A stretch of DNA of 12,827 nucleotides, taken from assembly GCA_049625305.1 (NCBI GenBank), contig JBMZVD010000064.1, positions 1 through 12,827 of the forward strand, written 5' to 3'. Position 1 is the stretch's first letter, and the number at the start of each line of letters is the position of its first letter. The DNA is from Flavicella sp049625305. Its GTDB lineage: Bacteria; Bacteroidota; Bacteroidia; Flavobacteriales; Flavobacteriaceae. Below the pieces are notes generated by a model, which did not search any database, was not told where the DNA came from, and saw only the letters and a list, made by a program, of their open reading frames with translations. Shown piece after piece: positions 1-7,149 of the stretch. The position numbers and the translations under genes are program-made.

Positions 1-53
1 CCACGACCTGCTGATTACAAATCAGCTGCTCTAGCCAGCTGAGCTATATCGGC
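1..53 (-). tRNA. tRNA-Thr (anticodon TGT), 3' part outside window
   Basis: Read on the minus strand, the gene begins at 53 with a 7-nt acceptor strand, then TA at positions 8-9 and a D arm closed by GCTC/GAGC. The anticodon stem is GCTGA/TCAGC around the 7-nt loop TTTGTAA, so the anticodon is TGT and the tRNA reads threonine ACA codons. The variable loop AGGTC and the first T-stem bases follow, and then the window ends. The remaining T arm, 3' acceptor strand and any encoded CCA lie outside. Identity rests on the anticodon and the intact D and anticodon arms; pairing of the acceptor stem cannot be checked. Confidence 0.93.
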
Positions 54-88
54 TTGTTTAAATGACACTGCTATCATTTAAAGCGATG

Positions 89-119
89 CAAATATACACT
101 TGTTATATGATGTATACAA
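89..119 (-). promoter_or_regulatory. Promoter of the tRNA-Thr gene (Bacteroidota sigma-A type)
   Basis: On the minus strand a TTG triplet (117-119) is separated by 20 nt from TATATTTG (89-96). This matches the Bacteroidota primary-sigma consensus, TTG near -33 and TAnnTTTG near -7. Transcription should start a few bases past the box, leaving a 5' leader of about 30 nt before the mature tRNA end at 53. This is the best two-box promoter match in the window. The start site itself is inferred. Confidence 0.7.
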
Positions 120-190
120 GGTTTGTATCGATAATTTTATGTTTATTTTTTAAGTGGTTGATAGTCAGTGTTTGTTAGGTCTTCATAAAA

Positions 191-217
191 AAAAGCTCCC
201 TAAATAAGGGAGCTTTT
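191..217 (-). terminator. Intrinsic terminator of the barrel/lipoprotein unit
   Basis: A perfect 10-bp inverted repeat, AAAAGCTCCC and GGGAGCTTTT, flanks a 7-nt loop. Read on the minus strand the hairpin runs into eight consecutive T residues (complement of the A run 187-194). It lies about 60 nt beyond the stop codon of the gene ending at 281 and upstream of the tRNA promoter, so it should end the minus-strand transcript before the tRNA gene. The plus-strand T run is shorter, and no plus-strand gene needs it. Confidence 0.88.
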
Positions 218-280
218 ATACATTGTTATGAGTTACTATATCAAGAGTAATGTCTTAACGAGTATCACATTTGACGGTTA

Positions 281-1918
281 TTAGTTGGCAGTATTGGTCT
301 CAATTACTTTTTCTAATTTTTCATCCATTGTATCTGCTTTGGTATCGGTGCTTTCAGTATCTTCAGTAGAAACTGATTCGATAACTTCCTCTACTTCAAC
401 TTCTTCAGACATTGCATCTGCTTTGGTATCGGTATTTTCAGTATCTTCAGTAGAAACTGATTCGATAACTTGTTCTAATTTTTCACCCATTGCATCTGCT
501 TTGGCGTCTATGTTTTCAGTATCTTCAGTAGAAACTGATTCGATAACTCCTTCTACTTCAACTTCTTCACCCATACATGCTTCTAATGCTACTTTATTTT
601 TCTTGCTTTTGTATCCAAACACAAAGTTCAATCCGAAATTAACCGTTGCCCCAGATATCTCCTCAGGCTTTTTAAACATCGCTAACAAGTTGTCTGATGC
701 AGCATACAATTGAAATGGTCCTGCTTTTAATACAAAGTTAGCACCTAAATTGATACCTCCTTGATGACCACCCGTAGCAGCTAATAAACCGAAAGTTGTT
801 CTTTTCAAAGTTCTTTGGTAACCAATGGCTATGTCTGGATCTACTTGTCCAAAAGCATAGTTGTTAAATACGGTAAAGTTGAATGCGTTTAATGGATCCA
901 ATTGGTATTTAACAGAGGTGTAACTTGTGGCTACTAGGTTTGTTTTGTAACTATTTGTACTTTCATCAGCAGCTACTAAATCCCCAATCCTATCAACCAT
1001 TGCCTCAGCGATATCTCCATCTTCATCATCTAGATTGATACCGCTGTATACAGTTCCTGTTTGGTCTTGTACAAAATAATTAGCCACATCTTGTTTCCAA
1101 TTGATGCTTCCCAAATCATTGATTGCTAATTCAACGGTGAACTTTTCGTCAATCTTGTAGGTAGCTCCTATATCAATTCCGAATCCTGTATTGTCAGTAA
1201 AAAAACTTCCGTCTTCAAAATTATCGGCACTATTGGCAATCATAGAAGTGTTTACAATTGCATTTTGAGTATTGATAGTCCAACTGTAATCTAATGGGTT
1301 TATAGTCAAGCTTCCCGTTGCATCTTTTTCAGTACTTGCATTGGCGATACCATTCAAGTATTTCAAACGAACACCCACTGCCAACTTATCTTCCATGAAT
1401 TTATGGGTATATCCAACACCTATTTCGGTATATGCCATTGTGTTGATACGGTTGTTAACTAAATCAAAGTCGTTGATTCCTTTAGCAATGACTCCGATAA
1501 AATCATCGGTGTAATCAAAGTAATTTTTTACTCTAGCATTTGCAAAAACACTAATCGTTCCTTGATTTGTTTTAAACCCCATGGAGAGGAGGTTTACTGC
1601 AATATCAAGATTTAGATTGTTGTCCTTTTCCAAAGAATTGTGCAAATTCACTAGATCAAATCTGTTGGTGATCCCATCATCATTGGCTACAATAAGGTCT
1701 TTTATTTCAAATCCTGTTTCAAGACCCAATCCTACACCAAGTCCGAGGCTAAAACCGTTTTGTTGTAAGTATACGGGTGAAACATTTTGTGTCTGTTGCA
1801 CATAATCTCCAAGATTGTAAAAAGAAAATTGTGTTTGTGCATTGATACTACCCATACCTAGTAAAAGTAGTGCTATATATGTAAAGATATTTTTTCTCAT
1901 GGCTATTTTTCTATTCAT
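281..1918 (-). CDS. DUF5723-like outer-membrane beta-barrel protein with acidic repeat tail
   Basis: Predicted outer-membrane barrel of unknown function, about 545 residues. A signal peptide with a hydrophobic core ends at SINAQ. It is followed by long Gly- and aromatic-rich alternating beta-strand sequence, recognisable as the DUF5723 type of Bacteroidota (for example the NFGFxx-like strands and the closing strand NFGLNFVFGY). The barrel part ends near residue 448. The last 97 residues are an acidic tail of repeated VIESVSTEDTE units, unusual because barrels normally end at the last strand. Start choice: ATG 1918 overlaps the stop of the upstream lipoprotein gene. A GTG at 1924 and an ATG at 1900 (MRKNIF, the most classical signal-peptide start) are alternatives. 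It is probably cotranscribed and translationally coupled with the lipoprotein gene, and is followed by a terminator. Family assignment is from memory of the sequence pattern. Confidence 0.82.
   Translation of the reverse strand: MNRKIAMRKNIFTYIALLLLGMGSINAQTQFSFYNLGDYVQQTQNVSPVYLQQNGFSLGLGVGLGLETGFEIKDLIVANDDGITNRFDLVNLHNSLEKDNNLNLDIAVNLLSMGFKTNQGTISVFANARVKNYFDYTDDFIGVIAKGINDFDLVNNRINTMAYTEIGVGYTHKFMEDKLAVGVRLKYLNGIANASTEKDATGSLTINPLDYSWTINTQNAIVNTSMIANSADNFEDGSFFTDNTGFGIDIGATYKIDEKFTVELAINDLGSINWKQDVANYFVQDQTGTVYSGINLDDEDGDIAEAMVDRIGDLVAADESTNSYKTNLVATSYTSVKYQLDPLNAFNFTVFNNYAFGQVDPDIAIGYQRTLKRTTFGLLAATGGHQGGINLGANFVLKAGPFQLYAASDNLLAMFKKPEEISGATVNFGLNFVFGYKSKKNKVALEACMGEEVEVEGVIESVSTEDTENIDAKADAMGEKLEQVIESVSTEDTENTDTKADAMSEEVEVEEVIESVSTEDTESTDTKADTMDEKLEKVIETNTAN
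284..574. repeat. Alternating 84/78-bp tandem repeats inside the barrel gene
   Basis: The 3' end of the gene holds in-frame tandem units. A 34-bp core is identical in three copies at 353-386, 437-470 and 515-548, spaced 84 and then 78 bp. The units alternate between an EEVEVE-type head (28 residues) and an EKLE-type head (26 residues). The true period is therefore 162 bp: 473-574 aligns with 311-412 with about 11 differences in 102 bases, counted by eye. All spacings are multiples of three. The pattern suggests an ancestral two-unit block duplicated once, and such repeats could expand or contract by slippage or recombination. Confidence 0.93.
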
Positions 1919-3581
1919 TATCACTGTCGTCTAAGTTTACAGTCGCTGACGCTTTTGCTGATAATGTAGCTTTAACACTGTTGTTTTTATTCAATACTAC
2001 ACTTTCTGCTCCTTCAGTTGAATCCAATGTAATGACAAGGTCAATTTCGTCAACTTCGTTCAAAGCTTCAACGTTTGTAATATTAATTTCTGTTGAAGTA
2101 GATTCTACTCCGATTGATTTACCAGAGTCATCAACCGGAGCTGCTTTGAATGCAACGATGTCTGTTTGTGTGAGTATATCATTTACAATAGTTCCATTGG
2201 CTCTCTTGAATATTAGATTGATCTTACCAGTCAATGGAATTTCATTTTCTGTAGCGATTTTCAGTGTTAAACTCTCCAATTCTTCAGAGATTTCATCTAC
2301 ATCAAACTCAAAAGTTTCTGTTTGTTCTAAATTCTCAAACTTGATATCAAGAGGTACATCTATCACCAAATCTATTCCAAATCCGTCGTTTCCTTTGGCA
2401 AAGAAATTAGAGTTAGGAGTTACATCTGAATGATTCGGATTCGCAGATCCACTAAGATTCAAATTAATTTCATTAGGTTTTGAATTCAGTAGTTCGTTGA
2501 TGTTTGAGTTGTCTTTGTCAAGTACTAAAATGGTTTCTTTAGTACTTCCATTAGGATCATAATCCACAACAGCTACTCCGTCAAAAATAGCTTCAAAATC
2601 ACTTCCGTCATTTTTCTCAAGGCTTACTGAGGCTCCATCGTTGAAATTTGTAGCTGTAACTCCTGAAAGATTCAGTCCTACAGGAAATCCATATCCACTT
2701 GAAGCCTCTAAAGTCATTGTGGCATTTGCAAAAGATATATTGCCATCTCCGAAGTCTTCAAAGAAATCTAGTGAAATTGTCTGATTGGATATGTCAAAAT
2801 TTTCATCCAAGAAATCACCAAAAACAGCTTCTGGAGATTTAGAATCCGTAACGTTTACTTCAAAATTCAAAGCGCTCGTTGCTGAAACTACATCTCCTGT
2901 TTTTATTTTAAAATCATAGTCAATATCAACTACAAAAAGATTGTACGTCTTGTTGTATTCTGCTCCATCATAAGAAAAGTCTGCTTTGTATTCTTGAAGA
3001 TTTACCAAATCTAATGTTTTTGTTTCGTTGGTAAGTGATTCGGTACGACTGAAAGGCAAGCCAGAATCTTTGTTTAATAAAGATGGTATGCTAATCGTCA
3101 ATTCAATTTCAGACTCATAGCTAGATGCCAATATAATTTCAAGATTTCCTCTGTCCAAAATAGCAGAAGTTATTCTTTGTGTTAGATTAACCACTTTTAA
3201 TTCTTGGTGATTTCCTGGGAATACATTGTCCGGTCCTGGGTAGGGTACTCCACTAGGTAAAGCTGCTAAGCCTCCAGATAAAGGGACGGTTGAACTAACA
3301 TTAATGTCAGAAATTTCAACATCAAAAGCAGCGTTATCTCCACCTTGAAGAGATTCTGTATAACGAATTGCCAAAGTACCATCGTCTTGTGTTTGAATAT
3401 CCTCGAATTCTAATTCTTCAAACATACGGTCCATACTGTATTCTGAAGTTCCAATTGGAACAGGGAGCTCAAGATTGATTTGTGAACCTTCCATTTCTTT
3501 GTCGAAGTAGGAAGTGTCACACGAGGTAATGCACACTAAACTTGCGAGGCACAGCATGCGATTTAAGTTTTTGTTTTTCAT
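1911..3581 (-). CDS. Predicted lipoprotein of unknown function
   Basis: The product is 556 residues and I do not recognise a named family. The N-terminus is a lipoprotein signal: basic start (MKNKNLNR), hydrophobic stretch, lipobox ITSC with the acylated cysteine at residue 21. The mature protein should thus be anchored to a membrane, probably the outer one. The rest is acidic, Asn/Asp/Ser-rich, predicted beta-rich sequence with no cytoplasmic enzyme motifs, suggestive of tandem Ig-like or jelly-roll beta domains (inference). The stop codon overlaps the start region of the downstream barrel gene by several bases, so the two form a lipoprotein-barrel pair likely made together. A promoter-like element lies just upstream, in the intergenic region shared with the divergent HMG-CoA reductase gene. 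The ATG at 3581 is the natural start for the signal peptide. Confidence 0.85.
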   Translation of the reverse strand: MKNKNLNRMLCLASLVCITSCDTSYFDKEMEGSQINLELPVPIGTSEYSMDRMFEELEFEDIQTQDDGTLAIRYTESLQGGDNAAFDVEISDINVSSTVPLSGGLAALPSGVPYPGPDNVFPGNHQELKVVNLTQRITSAILDRGNLEIILASSYESEIELTISIPSLLNKDSGLPFSRTESLTNETKTLDLVNLQEYKADFSYDGAEYNKTYNLFVVDIDYDFKIKTGDVVSATSALNFEVNVTDSKSPEAVFGDFLDENFDISNQTISLDFFEDFGDGNISFANATMTLEASSGYGFPVGLNLSGVTATNFNDGASVSLEKNDGSDFEAIFDGVAVVDYDPNGSTKETILVLDKDNSNINELLNSKPNEINLNLSGSANPNHSDVTPNSNFFAKGNDGFGIDLVIDVPLDIKFENLEQTETFEFDVDEISEELESLTLKIATENEIPLTGKINLIFKRANGTIVNDILTQTDIVAFKAAPVDDSGKSIGVESTSTEINITNVEALNEVDEIDLVITLDSTEGAESVVLNKNNSVKATLSAKASATVNLDDSDNE

Positions 3582-3605
3582 AATTTTTGATTAATTTTTG
3601 TGATG

Positions 3606-3635
3606 TAAATCTAGTGATTTTATTGTTACAACAAG
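3606..3635 (-). promoter_or_regulatory. Candidate promoter of the lipoprotein-barrel unit
   Basis: On the minus strand CTTG (3632-3635) precedes, with an 18-nt spacer, TAGATTTA (3606-3613). The latter differs from the TAnnTTTG box only at its last base. The position is about 25 nt upstream of the ATG at 3581. It is a plausible but imperfect match to the Bacteroidota promoter. Confidence 0.4.
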
Positions 3636-3671
3636 AGTCTTTATAATTTTTTAAAATTCCAAAGTATGAGT

Positions 3672-3679
3672 TACCTTTG
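3672..3679 (+). promoter_or_regulatory. Candidate -7 box of the HMG-CoA reductase unit
   Basis: TACCTTTG fits TAnnTTTG exactly and lies 23 nt upstream of the ATG at 3703. The expected -33 region holds only a T-run with no TTG, so support comes from the -7 box and the location between divergent genes. Apart from this box and the opposite-strand element, the 3582-3702 interval shows no further structure. Confidence 0.45.
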
Positions 3680-3702
3680 CTTCAAGATTAATACTACTTT
3701 TT

Positions 3703-4992
3703 ATGAGCAAAATTATCAAAGGTTTTTCTAAACTCTCTAAGATCGAAAAGATTGAGTGGTTGGTGAACACTTTTTTTAAAAAAGACAATTCTGTAACTGA
3801 TACTTTAAAAATGTATTGGAATTCGGATCAAAAACTACAACAATTACACGATGATTTTACGGAGAATACACTTTCTAATTTTTACCTTCCTTTTGGCGTA
3901 GCACCCAATTTTAATATTGATGGAGCAGTGTATACCATTCCTATGGTAATTGAGGAAAGCTCAGTTGTAGCCGCTGCATCTCTTGTAGGTAAATTTTGGA
4001 GTACGCGGGGTGGATTTAAAACTGAAATTTTGGGTACCAAAAAAATAGGACAAGTACATTTTATGTACAAGGGAAGCAAAGATACTTTACAGTCTTATTT
4101 TAAGGAGGTAAAAGAAGATTTGTTTGCAGCTACTAGCGCAATTACCCAAAATATGCGGAAACGTGGCGGTGGTATTTTAGATATCGAACTCAAAGACAAA
4201 ACGACTGACCTAGAACACTATTTCCAATTACATGTTACTTTTGAGACGAAAGATTCGATGGGTGCCAATTTCATCAATTCTTGTTTAGAGGCAATCGCAG
4301 CTCGTTTTGAACGAGAAGACATTCAAATTGTAATGAGCATCTTGTCCAATTATGTACCTGAATGTCTGGTCAGAGCCGAAGTTTCTTGTACTGTAGAAGA
4401 ATTAGCCGCAGGTACAACGGATATAGAACCTCACGTATATGCTGAAAAATTCAAGGCTGCCATTGATATAGCCAATGTAGAACCTTACAGAGCTGTAACT
4501 CATAATAAGGGGATTATGAATGGGATTGATGCTGTGGTATTGGCTACCGGTAACGATTTTAGAGCGATAGAATCTTGTGCTCACGCTTATGCCGCAAAGG
4601 ATGGAAAATACAAGAGTTTGACGCAATGTGAAATCAAAGACGGTGTCTTTCGCTTTTGGATCGAAATACCTTTGGCTTTAGGAACAGTTGGCGGTTTGAC
4701 GGCCTTGCACCCTATGGCTAAATTATCTCTTGATTTATTGCAACAACCTTCTGCTGAAATGTTGATGCGAATTATTGCTGTTGCGGGACTTGCGCAAAAT
4801 TTTGCAGCTTTAAGAGCTTTGACAACATCAGGTATTCAAAAAGGGCATATGAAAATGCACCTAATGAATATTTTAAATCAATTGGAAGCCAATCCAAAAG
4901 AAAAAGAAATTGTCATAGCTCATTTTGAAAACACCCCTGTAACTCATAGTGGTGTGCATGAGTTTTACCAAAAAATAAAAACTCAAGCATAA
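3703..4992 (+). CDS. mvaA: Hydroxymethylglutaryl-CoA reductase, class II
   Basis: Reduces HMG-CoA to mevalonate with NAD(P)H, the committing step of the mevalonate route to isoprenoids; cytoplasmic. The 429 residues match the usual class II length, and there is no membrane segment. Visible motifs: ENTLSNFYLPFGVA (54-67) at the substrate site; IEESSVVAAAS (83-93) with the catalytic Glu near 85; DSMGANFIN (184-192) of the dinucleotide-binding part; NKGIMNGI (268-275) with the catalytic Lys269; GNDFRAIE (283-290) with Asp285; GTVGG (327-331); and GHMKMH (381-386) holding the catalytic His. All expected catalytic residues are present. Class II enzymes are often labelled degradative after the Pseudomonas mevalonii enzyme, but the neighbouring pathway kinases indicate a biosynthetic role here. 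It is first gene of a plus-strand unit, with 11 nt to the next gene. Confidence 0.96.
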   Translation: MSKIIKGFSKLSKIEKIEWLVNTFFKKDNSVTDTLKMYWNSDQKLQQLHDDFTENTLSNFYLPFGVAPNFNIDGAVYTIPMVIEESSVVAAASLVGKFWSTRGGFKTEILGTKKIGQVHFMYKGSKDTLQSYFKEVKEDLFAATSAITQNMRKRGGGILDIELKDKTTDLEHYFQLHVTFETKDSMGANFINSCLEAIAARFEREDIQIVMSILSNYVPECLVRAEVSCTVEELAAGTTDIEPHVYAEKFKAAIDIANVEPYRAVTHNKGIMNGIDAVVLATGNDFRAIESCAHAYAAKDGKYKSLTQCEIKDGVFRFWIEIPLALGTVGGLTALHPMAKLSLDLLQQPSAEMLMRIIAVAGLAQNFAALRALTTSGIQKGHMKMHLMNILNQLEANPKEKEIVIAHFENTPVTHSGVHEFYQKIKTQA

Positions 4993-5003
4993 TCCATTAA
5001 GTC

Positions 5004-5909
5004 ATGAAAAGATTTTACAGCAATGGCAAACTTTTAATTACAGGAGAGTACGCCGTTTTAGATGGCGCATTGGCTTTGGCATTGCCCACAAAATTTGGGC
5101 AAAGTTTGGAGGTTTCTACTTTGGATGTCCCAAGCATTATTTGGGAGAGCTTTTCTGTTGAAAAAAACTTGTGGTTTCAGGCGGAAATTGAAATAGACGA
5201 ACTTCATCGACATAGCGATGACAAACGCATCACGACTCTAAAGAAAATTTTAAGAGAGGCCATGCAAATGAATCCTCAATTTTTATCAGACGGTAAAGGT
5301 GCTTTTGTACAGACTTTTCTGACCTTTCCAAACAATTGGGGGCTTGGAACATCCTCGACCCTAATCAACAATATTGCCCAATGGGCTGAGGTTGATGCTT
5401 TTGAATTGTTACACAATTCTTTTGGAGGGAGTGGTTATGACATTGCTTGTGCTCAAAACAATAGCCCTATTCATTATCAGTTGGATGGGGTCAGACCCAA
5501 TGTCACAACTGTTTCTTTTTCTCCGGATTTTAAAGAGCAGTTGTTTTTTGTCTACCTAAATCAAAAGCAAGACAGCAAAGAGGGCATACAATTGTACAGA
5601 GGTGTTGAGACTGATAAAAATGATTTTTGTGGTGCCATAACGGAGCTTACCAAGAAACTTTCTGAGACTAAATCATTGGGTGAGTTTCAAGATTTACTTA
5701 AAACACACGAAACTACTGTTGGGTCTTTGTTGAATATTACACCTTTACAGGAAAGTGTTTTTCACGATTTTAATGGAGCGCTCAAGAGTTTAGGTGCCTG
5801 GGGAGGTGATTTTATATTGGTTGCAGGTGATAAAAACACCCCTAAATATTTTGAAGAAAGAGGCTTTGATACTGTATTGTCTTACAGTGATATGATTTTA
5901 GAAGTTTAA
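5004..5909 (+). CDS. GYDIA-family GHMP kinase, candidate phosphomevalonate kinase
   Basis: A 301-residue small-molecule kinase of the GHMP superfamily. Motif 1 is GKLLITGEYAVLDG (8-21). The ATP-binding Gly-rich loop is NWGLGTSSTL (111-120), a GLGTSS variant of the usual GLGSSA. GGSGYDIA (141-148) carries the Asp that corresponds to the catalytic position in mevalonate-type kinases and is the signature of the Bacteroidota GYDIA group. A C-terminal LGAWGGDF (263-270) replaces the usual GAGxGG-like motif 3. The gene sits 11 nt after HMG-CoA reductase. Since mevalonate kinase and the decarboxylase are encoded nearby and no standard phosphomevalonate kinase is visible, phosphorylation of 5-phosphomevalonate is the likely job. 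Kinase membership is clear; the substrate is inferred from context. Confidence 0.9.
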   Translation: MKRFYSNGKLLITGEYAVLDGALALALPTKFGQSLEVSTLDVPSIIWESFSVEKNLWFQAEIEIDELHRHSDDKRITTLKKILREAMQMNPQFLSDGKGAFVQTFLTFPNNWGLGTSSTLINNIAQWAEVDAFELLHNSFGGSGYDIACAQNNSPIHYQLDGVRPNVTTVSFSPDFKEQLFFVYLNQKQDSKEGIQLYRGVETDKNDFCGAITELTKKLSETKSLGEFQDLLKTHETTVGSLLNITPLQESVFHDFNGALKSLGAWGGDFILVAGDKNTPKYFEERGFDTVLSYSDMILEV

Positions 5910-5934
5910 AAAGATAATGTATAGCTAAAATAGC

Positions 5935-7149
5935 ATGGGTAAAAACATTGTGATAGTAGGAGGAGGTGCTGCAGGTTTCTTTACCGCAATTACAGCCAAA
6001 GAAAATAATCCTGATTTGAATGTTGTCATTCTTGAGAAAGGAAAAGATGTCTTACAAAAGGTCAAAATTTCTGGAGGGGGTAGGTGTAACGTAACACATG
6101 CTTGTTTTGTACCTAAAGACTTAACGGAATTCTATCCGAGGGGTAAAAAGGAATTGTTGGGGCCTTTCCATCAATTTATGACTGGCGATACCATGGAATG
6201 GTTTGAATCCAGAGGTGTTCCCTTAAAAATTGAAAAAGACAATCGAATTTTTCCAGAGTCCAATAGCTCTCAATCAATCATTGATTGTTTTCAAGCATTG
6301 GTAGAGAAACTCGGTATTCAAGTATTGTGTAACCACGGAGTCAATAAGGTTGAAAAAACCAATACAGGCTGGCAATTACATACTGACAAAGGCGCTTTTT
6401 TAGCAGACCAATTGGTCATCGCTGCTGGGAGTAGTAAACGTGTATGGGAATTAGTTAAAACTCTCAATCATAGTGTGGTCTCACCAGTACCTTCATTGTT
6501 TACCTTTAATATCAAAGACAAAAGACTCACCGATTTACTAGGAACTTCGGTTCCCAATGCAACGGTGCGTATTGAAAATACCAAATTGGAGGCTAGTGGT
6601 CCTCTACTCATAACCCATTGGGGGTTGAGTGGTCCTGCTGTCCTAAAATTATCAGCTTTTGGAGCGCGTTTGTTGCATGAGATGAATTACGAATATACAG
6701 TAAGAGTGAATTGGTTGTCCATGCCTTTTCAGCAAGCATTGCAAGCACTTCAAAAACAAAAGAAACAACAGGCTAAAAAGCAAATGATTTTACGTTCTCC
6801 ATTTGAGGCGATTACTAAAAGATTATGGGAGCGCCTCGTTACTATCATAGATATTGATGAGAAAAGTCGTTGGGCGGATTTGAGTAATAAACAATTGGAG
6901 GCCTTGGCCAGTCAACTGACTGATGGACTTTTTAAAGCAAGTGGAAAAAGTACTTTTAAAGATGAGTTCGTAACTGCTGGTGGTGTTGATTTGAAAGAAA
7001 TCAATTTCAAACGTTTTGAAAGCCGTCTACATAAAGATCTGTTTTTTGCAGGAGAGGTCCTGAATATTGATGCTGTTACCGGTGGTTTTAATTTTCAAAA
7101 TGCCTGGACAGGAGGTTATATTATTGGAAATGTTCTTGCAACAGACTGA
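5935..7149 (+). CDS. BaiN/YhiN (HI0933)-like NAD(P)/FAD-dependent oxidoreductase
   Basis: A 404-residue flavoprotein. The N-terminal Rossmann motif IVIVGGGAAGFF (5-16) with the acidic end of strand two (ILEKG, 32-36) binds FAD. KISGGGRCNVTH (44-55) is the family hallmark. TAGGVDL (about 347-353) and the C-terminal GEVLNIDAVTGGFNFQNAW stretch complete the HI0933-like pattern. Length is normal and no frameshift is seen. The physiological substrate of most members is unknown; BaiN of gut clostridia acts on bile-acid intermediates, but nothing here supports that substrate. The gene follows the GHMP kinase by 25 nt and is probably cotranscribed with it and HMG-CoA reductase, so a link with isoprenoid metabolism is possible but unproven. 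Its TGA directly abuts the stop codon of the convergent gene. Confidence 0.9.
   Translation: MGKNIVIVGGGAAGFFTAITAKENNPDLNVVILEKGKDVLQKVKISGGGRCNVTHACFVPKDLTEFYPRGKKELLGPFHQFMTGDTMEWFESRGVPLKIEKDNRIFPESNSSQSIIDCFQALVEKLGIQVLCNHGVNKVEKTNTGWQLHTDKGAFLADQLVIAAGSSKRVWELVKTLNHSVVSPVPSLFTFNIKDKRLTDLLGTSVPNATVRIENTKLEASGPLLITHWGLSGPAVLKLSAFGARLLHEMNYEYTVRVNWLSMPFQQALQALQKQKKQQAKKQMILRSPFEAITKRLWERLVTIIDIDEKSRWADLSNKQLEALASQLTDGLFKASGKSTFKDEFVTAGGVDLKEINFKRFESRLHKDLFFAGEVLNIDAVTGGFNFQNAWTGGYIIGNVLATD

Noticed and set aside
285..713. Plus-strand open frame of Ser/Thr/Val repeats opposite the barrel gene tail
   Set aside because: It is the antisense shadow of the acidic repeats; low-complexity composition, no promoter, and the minus-strand frame continues a signal-peptide-bearing barrel.
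3582..3702. Possible riboswitch or small RNA in the divergent intergenic region
   Set aside because: The stretch is short and A/T-rich, with no stable stem beyond the promoter-like boxes.
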